Assembly: GCA_052387855.1 (NCBI GenBank)
Contig: JBQTIT010000021.1
Coordinates: forward strand, 1 to 64,000
Source of the DNA: CAIYZT01 sp052387855
Lineage (GTDB): Bacteria; Pseudomonadota; Alphaproteobacteria; Rhodobacterales; Rhodobacteraceae
Direction of reading: 5' to 3'
Length of the DNA stretch: 64,000 bases
Made by a program: the position numbers and the translations under genes. Shown one piece after another: positions 1 to 8,529 of the stretch. Within the stretch, counting starts at the first letter, position 1. Every line of letters starts with the position of its first letter. The notes beneath the pieces are model-generated. The model saw only the letters and a list, made by a program, of their open reading frames with translations, was not told the origin of the DNA and ran no database searches.

Positions 1-10
1 CCCCCCCAGG

Positions 11-120
11 GAGGGCGCTCCACGCCCTCCGGGTCGGGCGCCGGCCTCTGGTGTGTGGGCGGAACCGTTCACCCGGACATGTTCCACACGGGCGGAAAAA
101 CGCGGTGCGTTTTCCCTTTC
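11..120. repeat. Diverged direct repeat, copy 1
   Basis: This segment aligns almost without gaps to 223-332 at an offset of 212 bases. Shared blocks include GGTC-GGCGC-GGCCT and the identical GCGGAACCG at 59-67 and 271-279, followed by matching GTTCC-AC and AAACGCGG stretches. Identity is roughly two thirds by eye. The start forms a small hairpin (GAGGGCG/CGCCCTC). It is non-coding and may be an old tandem duplication of a regulatory leader or two members of an intergenic repeat family. Confidence 0.6.
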
Positions 121-222
121 GCCGGACTTTGGCCGAGGCTATCGCCGAGGTTATGCGAAGGCCCGTCAACATCCCCGGTCGAGGGCCCCAAAGGCCCTCG
201 GCCAGCGCCTGCCCTTCCCCCG

Positions 223-332
223 GCAGGCGCTTCGCGCCAGCCAGGTCAGGCGCTGGCCTTTGTCAGTGTAGCGGAACCGGTCCTCCGCACCTGTTCCCAC
301 CCGGGCAGGGAAACGCGGGGCGCCTTCTTCCC
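223..332. repeat. Diverged direct repeat, copy 2
   Basis: This is the second copy of the repeat described at 11-120. It begins with a GGCGC-TTC-GCGCC hairpin where copy 1 has GAGGGCG/CGCCCTC, so the hairpin is preserved although the bases differ. It ends about 50 bases before the ribosome-binding site of the amidohydrolase gene. Confidence 0.6.
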
Positions 333-392
333 CACCCCCCCCTTGCGCTGCCCCGGCCTTTGCCCCACCCTCACGCCAAAAGGGAGGCCCCG

Positions 393-1559
393 ATGCCCGT
401 CAAGAACCGCTTTGCCGAACTCCTGCCCGAAATCGCCGCCTGGCGGCAGGACTTTCACCAGCACCCTGAGCTTCTGTTCGAGGTTCACCGCACCGCCGCC
501 CGCGTTGCCGAGCTTTGCCGCGGCTTTGGCTGTGACGAGGTGGTTACCGGCATCGGGCGCACCGGCGTGGTGGCGGTGATCCGGGGCAAGAGCGACACCT
601 CGGGCCGCGTCATCGGCCTGCGCGCCGACATGGACGCGCTGCCGATCATCGAGCAGACCGGGGTGGGTTATGCCTCCACCACCCCGGGCAAGATGCATGC
701 CTGCGGCCATGACGGCCACACCGCCATGCTTCTCGGCGCCGCCAAGTACCTGGCCGAGACGCGCAATTTCGACGGCACCGCCGTGATGATCTTTCAGCCC
801 GCCGAAGAGGGCGGCGGCGGCGGGCGCGAGATGGTGGCCGACGGCATGATGGACCGCTTCGGCATCCAGGAAGTTTACGGCATGCACAACATGCCCGGCA
901 TCCCGCTGGGCCAGTTCGCCATCCGCGCCGGTGCGATGATGGCCGCCGCCGACACGATCGAGATCACCGTCACCGGCAAGGGCGGCCATGCTGCCAAGCC
1001 GCATGACTGCATCGACACCACCGTCGTCGCCGCGCACATCATCGTGGCGTTGCAGACCATCGCCTCACGCGGGGTGGATCCCTTGAAGCAGGTCGTCGTC
1101 TCGGTCTGCGCGGTCGAGACCGATTCGACCGCGCACAACGTCATCCCCCAGGTGGTCAAGCTCAAGGGCACCGTCCGCACCATGGATTTCGCGGTGCAGG
1201 ACTTTGTCGAGCGCCGGGTCAGGGAAATCGCCGAAGGCACCGCCACCGCGCTGGGCGCGCGGGCGGTCGTGGACTATCAGCGCGGCTATCCCGTGACCGT
1301 CAACGCCGAGGAGAACACCCGCTATGCCGCAGAGGTCGCGCAGGCCGTCTCGGGCCGGGTCAACACCGAAACCCCGCCCCTGATGGGGGCCGAGGATTTC
1401 TCCTACATGCTCCTGGAACGCCCCGGCGCCTATATCTTTGTCGGCAACGGCGATACGGCGATGGTGCATCATCCGGCCTACAACTTTGACGACAATGCCA
1501 TCCCCTTCGGGTCAAGCTGGTACGCCGGCATGGCCGAAGCGCGGATGCCGGCGGCCTGA
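393..1559 (+). CDS. M20 family metal-dependent amidohydrolase (hippurate hydrolase/aminoacylase type)
   Basis: A 388-aa protein, the usual length for the M20D amidohydrolase family, which hydrolyses N-acyl or N-aroyl amino acids using two metal ions. Visible motifs are HQHPELLFE at 22-30, the metal-binding MHACGHDGHTA at 101-111, the catalytic/metal PAEEGGGG at 136-143, MGAEDFSYML near 331, and HHPAYNFDD near 359. The small dimerisation domain lies between the last two blocks. The ATG at 393 was chosen because AGGGAGG lies six bases upstream and the family homology starts there. The substrate cannot be told from sequence, as members act on hippurate, indole-acetyl amino acids or acetyl amino acids. 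It converges on moaA with only nine bases between the stop codons. Confidence 0.9.
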   Translation: MPVKNRFAELLPEIAAWRQDFHQHPELLFEVHRTAARVAELCRGFGCDEVVTGIGRTGVVAVIRGKSDTSGRVIGLRADMDALPIIEQTGVGYASTTPGKMHACGHDGHTAMLLGAAKYLAETRNFDGTAVMIFQPAEEGGGGGREMVADGMMDRFGIQEVYGMHNMPGIPLGQFAIRAGAMMAAADTIEITVTGKGGHAAKPHDCIDTTVVAAHIIVALQTIASRGVDPLKQVVVSVCAVETDSTAHNVIPQVVKLKGTVRTMDFAVQDFVERRVREIAEGTATALGARAVVDYQRGYPVTVNAEENTRYAAEVAQAVSGRVNTETPPLMGAEDFSYMLLERPGAYIFVGNGDTAMVHHPAYNFDDNAIPFGSSWYAGMAEARMPAA

Positions 1560-1568
1560 GCGGGTCGT

Positions 1569-2570
1569 TCAGCCGCCGGTGTGGCTCATGTGGCGCGGCA
1601 TCTGGCCGGCCACCTTCTGGCGCGCATAGTCGAAATCGTGCCCCTTGGGCTTCAGCGCAATGGCCGCGCGGATCGCCTGTTCCAGCGCTGCGTCATCCGC
1701 GCCCGACCGCAGCACGGCGCGCAGGTCGGCCCGGTCCTCTTGCCCCAGGCACATGTACAGCTCGCCCGTACAGGTCAGCCGCACCCGGTTGCAGCTTTCG
1801 CAGAAATTATGCGACAGCGGCGTGATGAAGCCGACGGTCTGGCCGGTTTCCTCCAGCCGCACATAGCGCGCCGGCCCGCCGGTGCGCAGCGGCAGGGGCG
1901 TCAGCCGGAAGCGTTCGGAAAGCCGCGCCTGCACATCCTTCAGCGACCAGTATTGTCCCAGGCGCACCGCCTCGGACATATCGCCCATCGGCATCACCTC
2001 GATGAAGGTCAGATCGTGCCCCTCGGCCGCGCACCAGTCCACCAGGGTGAACAACTCGTCCTCGTTGAACCCCTTCAGCGCCACGGTGTTGATCTTGACC
2101 CGCATCCCCGCCGCCGATGCCGCCGCGATGCCGTCCAGCACCTGGCCCAGCCGGCCCAGACGGGTGATGGCGGTGAACTTGGCCGCGTCCAGCGTGTCGA
2201 GCGAGACGTTGATCCGCCGCACGCCGCAATCGGCCAGATCCTGCGCCAGACCGGCCAGTTGCGAGCCGTTGGTGGTCAGCGTCAGCTCTTGCAGCGCGCC
2301 GCTGGCCAGATGGCGCGACATCGCGCGCATGTAGCCCATGATGCCCTTGCGCACCAGGGGCTCACCCCCGGTGATGCGCAGCTTCCTGACGCCCAAACCG
2401 ATGAAGGCGGATGAGAGCCGGTCAAGCTCTTCAAGCGTCAGCAGCTCTGCCTTGGGCAGGAACTGCATCTGCTCGCTCATGCAATAGGTGCATCGGAAAT
2501 CGCAGCGGTCGGTCACCGACAGCCGCAAATAGGAGATGGGACGCAGAAAGGGGTCGATGAGCGGGGCCAT
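1569..2570 (-). CDS. moaA: GTP 3',8-cyclase (molybdenum cofactor biosynthesis protein A)
   Basis: A 333-aa radical SAM enzyme for the first step of molybdopterin synthesis, converting GTP to 3',8-cyclo-GTP for MoaC. The N-terminal radical SAM motif CDFRCTYC gives Cys23, Cys27 and Cys30. The C-terminal second 4Fe-4S cluster uses Cys257, Cys260 and Cys274 in CESCNRVRLTCTGELYMC. The protein ends in Gly-Gly, as functional MoaA does, because the tail enters the active site. It is transcribed alone on the minus strand, 68 bases beyond the AlkD-like gene, which could make it the distal gene of that transcript. No other moa gene is present in the window. Confidence 0.97.
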   Translation of the reverse strand: MAPLIDPFLRPISYLRLSVTDRCDFRCTYCMSEQMQFLPKAELLTLEELDRLSSAFIGLGVRKLRITGGEPLVRKGIMGYMRAMSRHLASGALQELTLTTNGSQLAGLAQDLADCGVRRINVSLDTLDAAKFTAITRLGRLGQVLDGIAAASAAGMRVKINTVALKGFNEDELFTLVDWCAAEGHDLTFIEVMPMGDMSEAVRLGQYWSLKDVQARLSERFRLTPLPLRTGGPARYVRLEETGQTVGFITPLSHNFCESCNRVRLTCTGELYMCLGQEDRADLRAVLRSGADDAALEQAIRAAIALKPKGHDFDYARQKVAGQMPRHMSHTGG

Positions 2571-2638
2571 GGGCGGACTCTAAGCCCGCGACGGGCAAGG
2601 CACAAGGCCGGGGCCGCCCCGGACACCGGCCGCCGGGA

Positions 2639-3355
2639 TCACATCTGCGACGGCAGCGGGGCGAGGGGCGCGACGGTGTCCAGATATTTCACCGCCTCCT
2701 TGCGCGCCCAGGACTTCATGTGGGGCCCATGTTCGGCCAGAAAGCCGCGTGCGCGCGGCGCATCGTGGCGGGACAGATCGCGCAGCCACCAGGCCACCGC
2801 CTTTTGAATGAACCAGTCCTTGTCGCCGACGTAGCCGCCGGCCCAGTCCAGAACCCGGTCCCGGATCGCCAGATCGGCGGGTTTGGGGTGGTTCATCTTG
2901 GCCCAGGGCAGGGTCATCACCAGGGCCGCGCGGCGCACCCACATCGAGGCGTCCTGCGTCCAGGGCTCGACCTGATCCAGCCGCGAGGGGTCCGCGATCA
3001 GCCGCTTTTGCCCGGCGATGCAGACGTGATCGGCGATGGCCCAGGCGTCGAATTGCGGCACCCAGGACAGGATCAGCGCCCAGGCGCCGGCGTCATCCGG
3101 GCGAATCCGCGCCTGCGTCAACAGCTTGGCCGCCGCGATGCGCGCCTCGTGGATGTCTGACCGCCACAGCGCATCCGCCAGCGCCAGACGCTGGTCAAGC
3201 GTGCAGGCCGCCCGCCAGTCGTCCGTCAACGCCTCGATCCCCGGCACCGCGAGCCCGAGATAGCGGCGGTCCACCTTGTGATAGGCCGCAGCCTCGGCCG
3301 CCTTGTTCGGGTCGCTGCGGGCAATCAGCGCGGCAAGCGCCGCCTGCGGGCTCAC
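2639..3355 (-). CDS. DNA alkylation repair (AlkD-like HEAT-repeat) family protein
   Basis: A 238-aa helical protein resembling the AlkD/AlkC DNA alkylation repair family, whose HEAT-like repeats hold damaged DNA for base excision. Family-like features are the regular helical pairs, MWVRRAALVMTLPWAK in the middle and GDKDWFIQKAVAWWLRDLS near the C-terminus (the W/D-containing AlkD core). The GTG start at 3355 overlaps the stop of the upstream gene as GTGA, so translation is probably coupled. Longer open frames upstream read into the PNPOx-like gene and were rejected. It is the last gene of glmU-glmS-PNPOx-AlkD. The activity is inferred from family only. Confidence 0.8.
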   Translation of the reverse strand: MSPQAALAALIARSDPNKAAEAAAYHKVDRRYLGLAVPGIEALTDDWRAACTLDQRLALADALWRSDIHEARIAAAKLLTQARIRPDDAGAWALILSWVPQFDAWAIADHVCIAGQKRLIADPSRLDQVEPWTQDASMWVRRAALVMTLPWAKMNHPKPADLAIRDRVLDWAGGYVGDKDWFIQKAVAWWLRDLSRHDAPRARGFLAEHGPHMKSWARKEAVKYLDTVAPLAPLPSQM

Positions 3356-3900
3356 AGGGCCACCTCGATCCCGGTGGGAAGCCCGTCGATGGAACTGCGG
3401 TTCCGCTCGGACCAGTAGCCCGGCAGGCCGTCGCCCTTGTCGGCGGCCCATGCGGCCAGGGTGGGACGGTCCTGGACATGCTCCATCAGCGGCACGGCAT
3501 AGCCGCACGAGGTCTGGACCAGCTCGATGGTCATGTCATAGATCTGCCGCGCGCCGGGCGTGGCGGGCAGGTTCGCGGCAAGTCCGGCAAAGTCGGGATC
3601 GGTCACATGCAGCGTCCGCGCCGTGCCATAGCAGCGCAGGATCAGCGGCCGCGCGGTGAACGAGCACCACATCACCGTCATGCGGTTCAGCGCCGCCAGA
3701 TGGGCGGCGGTCTCATTCCCCGATCCGGTCAGGTTCAGCCAGATCAGCCGGTTCGGCGCCAGGACGCGCAGGCTGTCCATGCCTTTGGGCGACAGATTGA
3801 CCCGGCCCGCCGGGGCGGAGGTGGCGACAAAATACAGGTGCTGGGCAGCGATGAAGGCGCGCTGATCCTCGGTCAGCGAGGGGAACTGTTTCGCCATCAT
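3352..3900 (-). CDS. Pyridoxamine 5'-phosphate oxidase-like flavin-binding split-barrel protein
   Basis: A 182-aa member of the PNPOx-like FMN-binding split-barrel superfamily. The N-terminal part, ALYFVAT-like followed by VNLSPKG and IWLNLTGSGNETAAHL, matches the general-stress/pyridoxamine-oxidase-like branch that binds FMN or F420. It is not the biosynthetic PdxH, whose C-terminal signature is missing. ATG codons at 3900 and 3897 are both possible; the first overlaps the glmS stop as ATGA. It lies between glmS and the AlkD-like gene in one minus-strand operon. Substrate and cofactor are unknown. Confidence 0.8.
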   Translation of the reverse strand: MMAKQFPSLTEDQRAFIAAQHLYFVATSAPAGRVNLSPKGMDSLRVLAPNRLIWLNLTGSGNETAAHLAALNRMTVMWCSFTARPLILRCYGTARTLHVTDPDFAGLAANLPATPGARQIYDMTIELVQTSCGYAVPLMEHVQDRPTLAAWAADKGDGLPGYWSERNRSSIDGLPTGIEVAL

Positions 3901-5711
3901 TCCACCGTCACGGATTTGGCCAGGTTGCGCGGCTGGTCCACGTCGGTGCCCTTGGCGATGGCGGTGTGATAGGCCAGAAGCTGCGCCGGCACCGAATACA
4001 GGATCGGGGCAAAGGGCGCCGCCACCTCGGGCAGGGTCAGGGTGCGCCAGGTGCCCATGCCGGCCTCGGCGATCCCGCGCGCGTCGGACACCAGCAGCAC
4101 CTTGCCGTGCCGCGCCATCACCTCTTGCATGTTCGAGACGGTCTTTTCGAACAGCGCATCGCGCGGCGCCAGCACGATCACCGGAACATCCTTGTCGATC
4201 AGCGCGATGGGCCCGTGCTTGAGCTCGCCCGAAGCATAACCTTCGGCATGGATGTAGCTGATTTCCTTGAGCTTCAGCGCCCCCTCCAGCGCCAGCGGAT
4301 ACATCGCGCCGCGCCCCAGGAACAGGATGTCGCGCGCCTCGGCCAGCTCCTCACCCACTCTGGCAATTTCGGCCGACAAGCCCATGGTAAAATGCATCAA
4401 TCCGGGCAGGCTTTCCAGCGCGGCAAGGTGCTGCGCCAGCGCATCGGGGCCGATCCTGCCCCGGTCGACCCCCGCCTTCAGCGCCAAGAGCGCCAGCGTG
4501 ATCAACTGACAGGTAAAGGCCTTGGTGGACGCCACCCCCACCTCGACCCCGGCCATGATCGGCAGTGCCAGATCCGCCTCGCGCGCGATGGAGGAGGTGG
4601 GCACGTTCACCACCGCCGCCACCTTGGCCACCTTGCCAGAGGCATAGCGCAGCGCGGCCAGGGTGTCGGCGGTTTCGCCCGACTGGCTGACAAAGATCGC
4701 CCAGCTTTTTTCGGACAGCACCGGCTCGCGGTACCGGAATTCCGAGGCGACATCGACCTCGGCCGGCAGGCCGGCGAGGGATTCAAACCAGTATTTCGCG
4801 ACGTGGCAGGCGTAAGAGGCGGTCCCGCAGGCCACCATGCTGACGCGGTCGACAGTCCGGAAATCCACCGCCTCCGGAAGCACGAACGCGCCGTTCCGGA
4901 TGTAATGCTTCAGGGCGTCGGCGATGACAATGGGCTGCTCGGCGATCTCCTTGGCCATGAAATGGCGATAGCCGGCCTTTTCGATCCGGGTCTGGTCGAT
5001 CTGGATGCGCGTTTCGGCCCGGTTGGCCAGCCGGCCCTCGGCGTCCAGGATCCGCGCCCCCGAGCGGGTGACGACAGCCCAGTCGCCCTCTTCCAGATAG
5101 GTGATCCGGTCGGTCATCGGCGCCAGCGCGATCGCGTCAGAGCCGACATACATCTCGCCCTTTCCGTGCCCGATGGCCAGCGGCGAGCCCCTGCGGGCCG
5201 CGATCATCAGATCATCCTCGCCGTCAAAGAGAAAGCACAGCGCAAAGGCGCCGCGCAGGCGTTTCAGCGTCTCGCGCGCGGCCTCGACCGGGGAGGCGCC
5301 AAGGTCCATGTGGTGCCGGGCCAGCAGGGCGACGGTTTCGGTGTCTGTCTCGGATTCAAAGGAAAGGCCGGCGGCGGTCAATTCCGCCCGCAGGTCGCGG
5401 AAATTCTCGATGATGCCGTTGTGCACGACCGCGACGCGCCCGGCGCGATGCGGGTGGGCGTTGGTGGTGTTGGCAACCCCATGCGTGGCCCAGCGGGTGT
5501 GGCCGATGCCGGACTTGCCGGCCAGCGGCTGATGCACCAGCAGATCGGAGAGGTTCACCAGCTTGCCCACCGCGCGGCGCCGGTCCAGATGGCCGTTGTT
5601 CACCGTGGCGATGCCGGCGCTGTCATAGCCGCGATATTCCAGCCGCTTGAGCGCCTCGACCAAGAGCGGCGCCACCTCGTGGGAGCCGAGAACACCAACA
5701 ATTCCACACAT
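3897..5711 (-). CDS. glmS: Glutamine--fructose-6-phosphate aminotransferase (isomerizing)
   Basis: A 604-aa two-domain enzyme making glucosamine-6-phosphate from fructose-6-phosphate and glutamine, the entry step to UDP-GlcNAc. The N-terminal glutaminase begins MCGIVGVLG, with Cys2 becoming the N-terminal nucleophile after Met removal, followed by RGYDSAGIA and HTRWATHG. Two SIS sugar-isomerase domains follow (CGTASYACHVAKYW and SQSGETADTLAALRY in the first, LGRGAMYPLALEGALKLKE in the second). The C-terminus DQPRNLAKSVTVE is the standard ending. The ATG follows the glmU TAA stop with no gap, so the two pathway genes are tightly coupled. Confidence 0.98.
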   Translation of the reverse strand: MCGIVGVLGSHEVAPLLVEALKRLEYRGYDSAGIATVNNGHLDRRRAVGKLVNLSDLLVHQPLAGKSGIGHTRWATHGVANTTNAHPHRAGRVAVVHNGIIENFRDLRAELTAAGLSFESETDTETVALLARHHMDLGASPVEAARETLKRLRGAFALCFLFDGEDDLMIAARRGSPLAIGHGKGEMYVGSDAIALAPMTDRITYLEEGDWAVVTRSGARILDAEGRLANRAETRIQIDQTRIEKAGYRHFMAKEIAEQPIVIADALKHYIRNGAFVLPEAVDFRTVDRVSMVACGTASYACHVAKYWFESLAGLPAEVDVASEFRYREPVLSEKSWAIFVSQSGETADTLAALRYASGKVAKVAAVVNVPTSSIAREADLALPIMAGVEVGVASTKAFTCQLITLALLALKAGVDRGRIGPDALAQHLAALESLPGLMHFTMGLSAEIARVGEELAEARDILFLGRGAMYPLALEGALKLKEISYIHAEGYASGELKHGPIALIDKDVPVIVLAPRDALFEKTVSNMQEVMARHGKVLLVSDARGIAEAGMGTWRTLTLPEVAAPFAPILYSVPAQLLAYHTAIAKGTDVDQPRNLAKSVTVE

Positions 5712-7061
5712 TTACTGCCCTTTCTTCGCGGCCTTGATCGCCTTCAGCCGCGCAAAGAACGCCGCCGCCAGGCCGGGGCGGTTGACCTGCCGCGCCCGAC
5801 CAAGCGCGATGGCGTCCGGCGGCACATCCTCGGTGATGACCGAGCCTGACCCCGTGATCGCCCCATCCCCCACGCTGACCGGCGCCACCAGCATCGTGTC
5901 GGACCCGATGAAGGCGCCCTTGCCGATCCGGGTGCGGTGTTTCATCACCCCGTCGTAGTTGCAGGTCACCGTGCCGGCGCCGATGTTGGTGAATTCGCCC
6001 ACCTCGGCATCGCCAAGATAGGTCAGATGGCCGACCTTCACGCCCTCGCCAAGCTGGGCGTTCTTGATCTCGACGAAATTGCCGACATGCACATCCTCGG
6101 CCAGTTCCGCCCCCGGCCGCAACCGGGCAAAGGGGCCGACCGTGGCCCCGCGCGAGATGTGGCAGCCCTCAAGATGGCAAAAGCCCTTGATCTCGGCGCC
6201 CGATTCCACCGTGGCGCGGGGGCCGAAGATGACGTTGGGGCCGATCACCGCATCGCGGCCGATGAAGGTGTCGAGCGCGAAGAACACCGTTTCGGGCGCG
6301 ACCAGCGTCACGCCGTCCTCCAGCGCCCGGGCGCGCATCCGGCTTTGAAAGACGGTCTCGGCGGCGGCCAGTTCGGCCCGGGTGTTGATGCCCAGCGTCT
6401 CGGCTTCGTCACAGGCCACAACGCCGGCGGACAGGCCGCGCGCGCGGGCGATGCCGACGATATCGGTCAGATAATACTCGCCGGCGGCATTGTCGTTGCC
6501 TAGGGCCCCGACAAGGTCGGCCAGCAGGGCGACAGAGGCGCAGACAACGCCGGAATTGCAAAGGGTTACAGCGCGTTCTTCGTCCGTGGCTTCCTTGAAT
6601 TCGACGATGCGGTGCAGATCCTCGCCCGTGGCGATCAGGCGCCCGTAGCGGCCGGGATCGGCCGCCTCGAAGCCCAGCACCACCACGTCATGACGCGCCC
6701 GCGCCGCCATCAGCCGCCCCAGCGTTTCGGAAGAGACAAAGGGCGTGTCGCCATAAAGCACGATGGCGTCGCCCGCGTCGCCGGCCAGAAGCGGCAGCGC
6801 CTGCGCCACGGCATGGCCGGTGCCAAGCTGCGGCTCTTGCAGGGCGGTTTCGACGTTGGGTTCAAAGTCGCGGGCGGCGCGGCCCACCGCCTCGGCGCCG
6901 TGTCCGGTCACCACGACGATGCGCGCGGGGTCCAGCGCCATTCCGGCCGACAGCGCGTGATGCAAGAGCGGCGCCGCGCCCAGCGGATGCAGCACCTTGG
7001 GCAGGTCGGAATTCATCCGGGTGCCCATTCCGGCCGCCAGCACAATCAATGCGATCGACAT
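5712..7061 (-). CDS. glmU: Bifunctional UDP-GlcNAc pyrophosphorylase / glucosamine-1-phosphate N-acetyltransferase
   Basis: A 449-aa bifunctional enzyme making UDP-GlcNAc for peptidoglycan and lipid A. The uridyltransferase domain carries LAAGMGTRMNSDLPKVLHP near the N-terminus and GTGHAVAQALPLL. The C-terminal half is a left-handed beta-helix acetyltransferase, with hexapeptide repeats and NYDGVMKHRTRIGKGAFIG. The ATG at 7061 was preferred to an open extension upstream because AGAGGC precedes it and homology starts at MSIALIVLAAG. It is first in the operon ahead of glmS. A candidate promoter lies at 7088-7115. Confidence 0.97.
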   Translation of the reverse strand: MSIALIVLAAGMGTRMNSDLPKVLHPLGAAPLLHHALSAGMALDPARIVVVTGHGAEAVGRAARDFEPNVETALQEPQLGTGHAVAQALPLLAGDAGDAIVLYGDTPFVSSETLGRLMAARARHDVVVLGFEAADPGRYGRLIATGEDLHRIVEFKEATDEERAVTLCNSGVVCASVALLADLVGALGNDNAAGEYYLTDIVGIARARGLSAGVVACDEAETLGINTRAELAAAETVFQSRMRARALEDGVTLVAPETVFFALDTFIGRDAVIGPNVIFGPRATVESGAEIKGFCHLEGCHISRGATVGPFARLRPGAELAEDVHVGNFVEIKNAQLGEGVKVGHLTYLGDAEVGEFTNIGAGTVTCNYDGVMKHRTRIGKGAFIGSDTMLVAPVSVGDGAITGSGSVITEDVPPDAIALGRARQVNRPGLAAAFFARLKAIKAAKKGQ

Positions 7062-7087
7062 TCTGCCTCTTTTCTTCTTGTGCTGCC

Positions 7088-7115
7088 GTTTTACCGGGGA
7101 TTGGCGGGCTGGCAA
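7088..7115 (-). promoter_or_regulatory. Candidate sigma-70-type promoter of the glmU operon
   Basis: Read on the minus strand, TTGCCA (7115-7110) is followed after 16 bases by TAAAAC (7093-7088), which ends 27 bases before the glmU ATG. The geometry suits a housekeeping promoter with a short leader. It lies in the 207-base divergent gap between glmU and the MFS gene. The call is by eye only. Confidence 0.35.
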
Positions 7116-7268
7116 GGGGCTGGCCGTTCACGGGGTGTTTCAAAGCCTGCGTCCCGGCGCGCGCCGGGTGCGATCCTGTCCGAAACTGCCGCGCTGCCGG
7201 CCCTCGCGCAGCGGCTCCGGTCCTGCTAGAAGGGCGCGAGTTGTCCGTTTTTCGTTCCGAGAGTTTTC

Positions 7269-8529
7269 ATGGCCGATCTGCCCCTGTCCCCTTCGGCGCC
7301 CGCCGCGAGCGCCCCTGCCTCGCGCCACGCCGTCACCTTCATCCTGATCACGGTCTTTCTGGACATGATCGGCTTTGGCATCATCATCCCGGTCCTGCCC
7401 AAGCTGATCCAGTCGGTGGGCGAGGTTTCGCTGGGGCAGGCGGCGGTGATCGGCGGCTGGATGGCGGCGGCCTATTCCATCGCGCAGTTCTTCTTTGCGC
7501 CGCTGATGGGCAACCTGTCGGACCGCTTCGGGCGCCGGCCGCTGCTGCTGCTCGCGATCCTTGGTCTGGGGCTTGATTTCCTGCTGCACGCCCTGGCGCC
7601 GACGCTGGCCTGGCTCTTTGTCGGCCGCTTGCTGGCCGGGCTCTGCGGCGCCTCATGGATCATCGCCAATGCCTTCATCGCCGATGTGACCGCGCCCGAA
7701 GAGCGTGCCAAGGCCTACGGCATGATGGGCGCGGCCTTTGGCATGGGCTTTGTGATCGGCCCGGCCGTGGGCGGGCTGCTGGGAGAGTTCGGCCCCCGCG
7801 TGCCCTTCTACGCGGCCGCCGGCATTTCGATGCTGAACCTGATCTATGGCTATTTCGTGCTGCCCGAATCCCTGCCGGCCGACAAGAGGCGCCCGTTCGA
7901 GCTGCGCCGCGCCAATCCCTTTGGCGCCTTTGCCATCTTCCGCAGCTATTCGGGCGTCATCCCGATGTGCGTCGTCATGTTCTCGTTCTTTTTCTTTTCC
8001 TCGGTCTATCCGGCGATCTGGCCCTTCTGGGCCTTTGCCCGCTTTGGCTGGTCCGAGGCGATGGTCGGCCTGACGCTGGCCATTTTCGGCGTCATCATGG
8101 CGGCGTTTCAGGGCCTGGGCACCGGGCCGGCGGTGAAATGGCTGGGCGAGTTCCGCGTGGTACTTCTGGGTCTGGTCTGCGCCACCATCGCCGCCACGGG
8201 CTATGGGCTGGCCGGGGGGGCTGAGCGTGGTCGTGGTGCTGATGGTGATCCATGGGCCCGAGGGGTTCATCCACCCGATCCTGACCGGGATCATGACCAA
8301 GCGCGTGCCCGAGAATGCGCAGGGCGAGTTGCAGGGCGGCATCTCGGCGGTGACGAACGTCGCGATGCTGGCCGGAACGGTGTTCTCCTCGCAAGTCTTT
8401 GGCTATTTCATGTCGCCCGCGGCGCCGTTCCAGTCGCCCAGCTTTGCCTTTTTCGTGGCCGGGGGCGGGCTGGTGCTGACGGTGGTGCTGTTCCTGTGGC
8501 TTGTCGGCCATGACGGGGAAAAGACGTGA
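7269..8529 (+). pseudogene. TetA-type MFS drug/proton antiporter family gene, frameshifted at a G7 run
   Basis: Reading from ATG 7269 gives a 12-helix major facilitator of the TetA/Bcr group: FLDMIGFGIIIPVLP in helix 1, the loop 2-3 motif GNLSDRFGRRPLLL, and IADVTAPEERAKAYG in the middle loop. After the sequence ATGYGLAGG the frame changes. Seven G at 8214-8220 are followed in this frame by unrelated residues, while the +1 frame continues with GGLSVVVVLMVIHGPEG and the last helices, stopping at 8529. Six G would restore one 419-aa protein. It is therefore a recent frameshift, an assembly error or a slippage site. Its stop overlaps the next gene's GTG as GTGA, showing the natural reading frame. 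The substrate is unknown; TetA likeness does not establish resistance. Confidence 0.8.

Larger units (their letters stand above)
1..392. other. Non-coding leader upstream of the M20 amidohydrolase gene
   Basis: No protein-like reading frame is visible here. A frame stays open from about position 51 into the amidohydrolase, but its translation is Pro/Arg/Gly-rich with no family resemblance. The stretch holds two related segments (about 11-120 and 223-332, offset 212) and several GC-rich hairpins: GAGGGCG/CGCCCTC near 11-29 and CGAGGGCC/GGCCCTCG at 180-200. A purine-rich ribosome-binding site, AGGGAGG, sits at 381-387 before the ATG at 393. The promoter of the amidohydrolase should lie here, but no convincing -35/-10 pair was seen. 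Confidence 0.6.

Noticed and set aside
51..392. N-terminal extension of the amidohydrolase by 114 residues
   Set aside because: The extension is low-complexity Pro/Arg/Gly sequence with no similarity to M20 proteins, and a clear ribosome-binding site precedes the ATG at 393.
246..1037. Long open frame antisense to the amidohydrolase
   Set aside because: It is a mirror of the GC-biased coding strand. Its translation is His/Gly/Ala/Asp-rich without any family motif, while the forward frame has complete M20 motifs. The same applies to the many other long antisense frames opposite glmS, nuoM, glgP/glgB, glgX and others.
2606..2623. Terminator hairpin between the AlkD-like gene and moaA
   Set aside because: A GC-rich self-complementary stretch exists (CCGGGGC/GCCCCGG on the minus strand), but it has almost no loop and no T tract. 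In DNA this GC-rich such matches are common.
7269..8529. Calling the MFS gene a tetracycline-resistance determinant
   Set aside because: It has only general TetA/Bcr-like MFS motifs. Many chromosomal proteins of this group do not export tetracycline, and the frame is broken.
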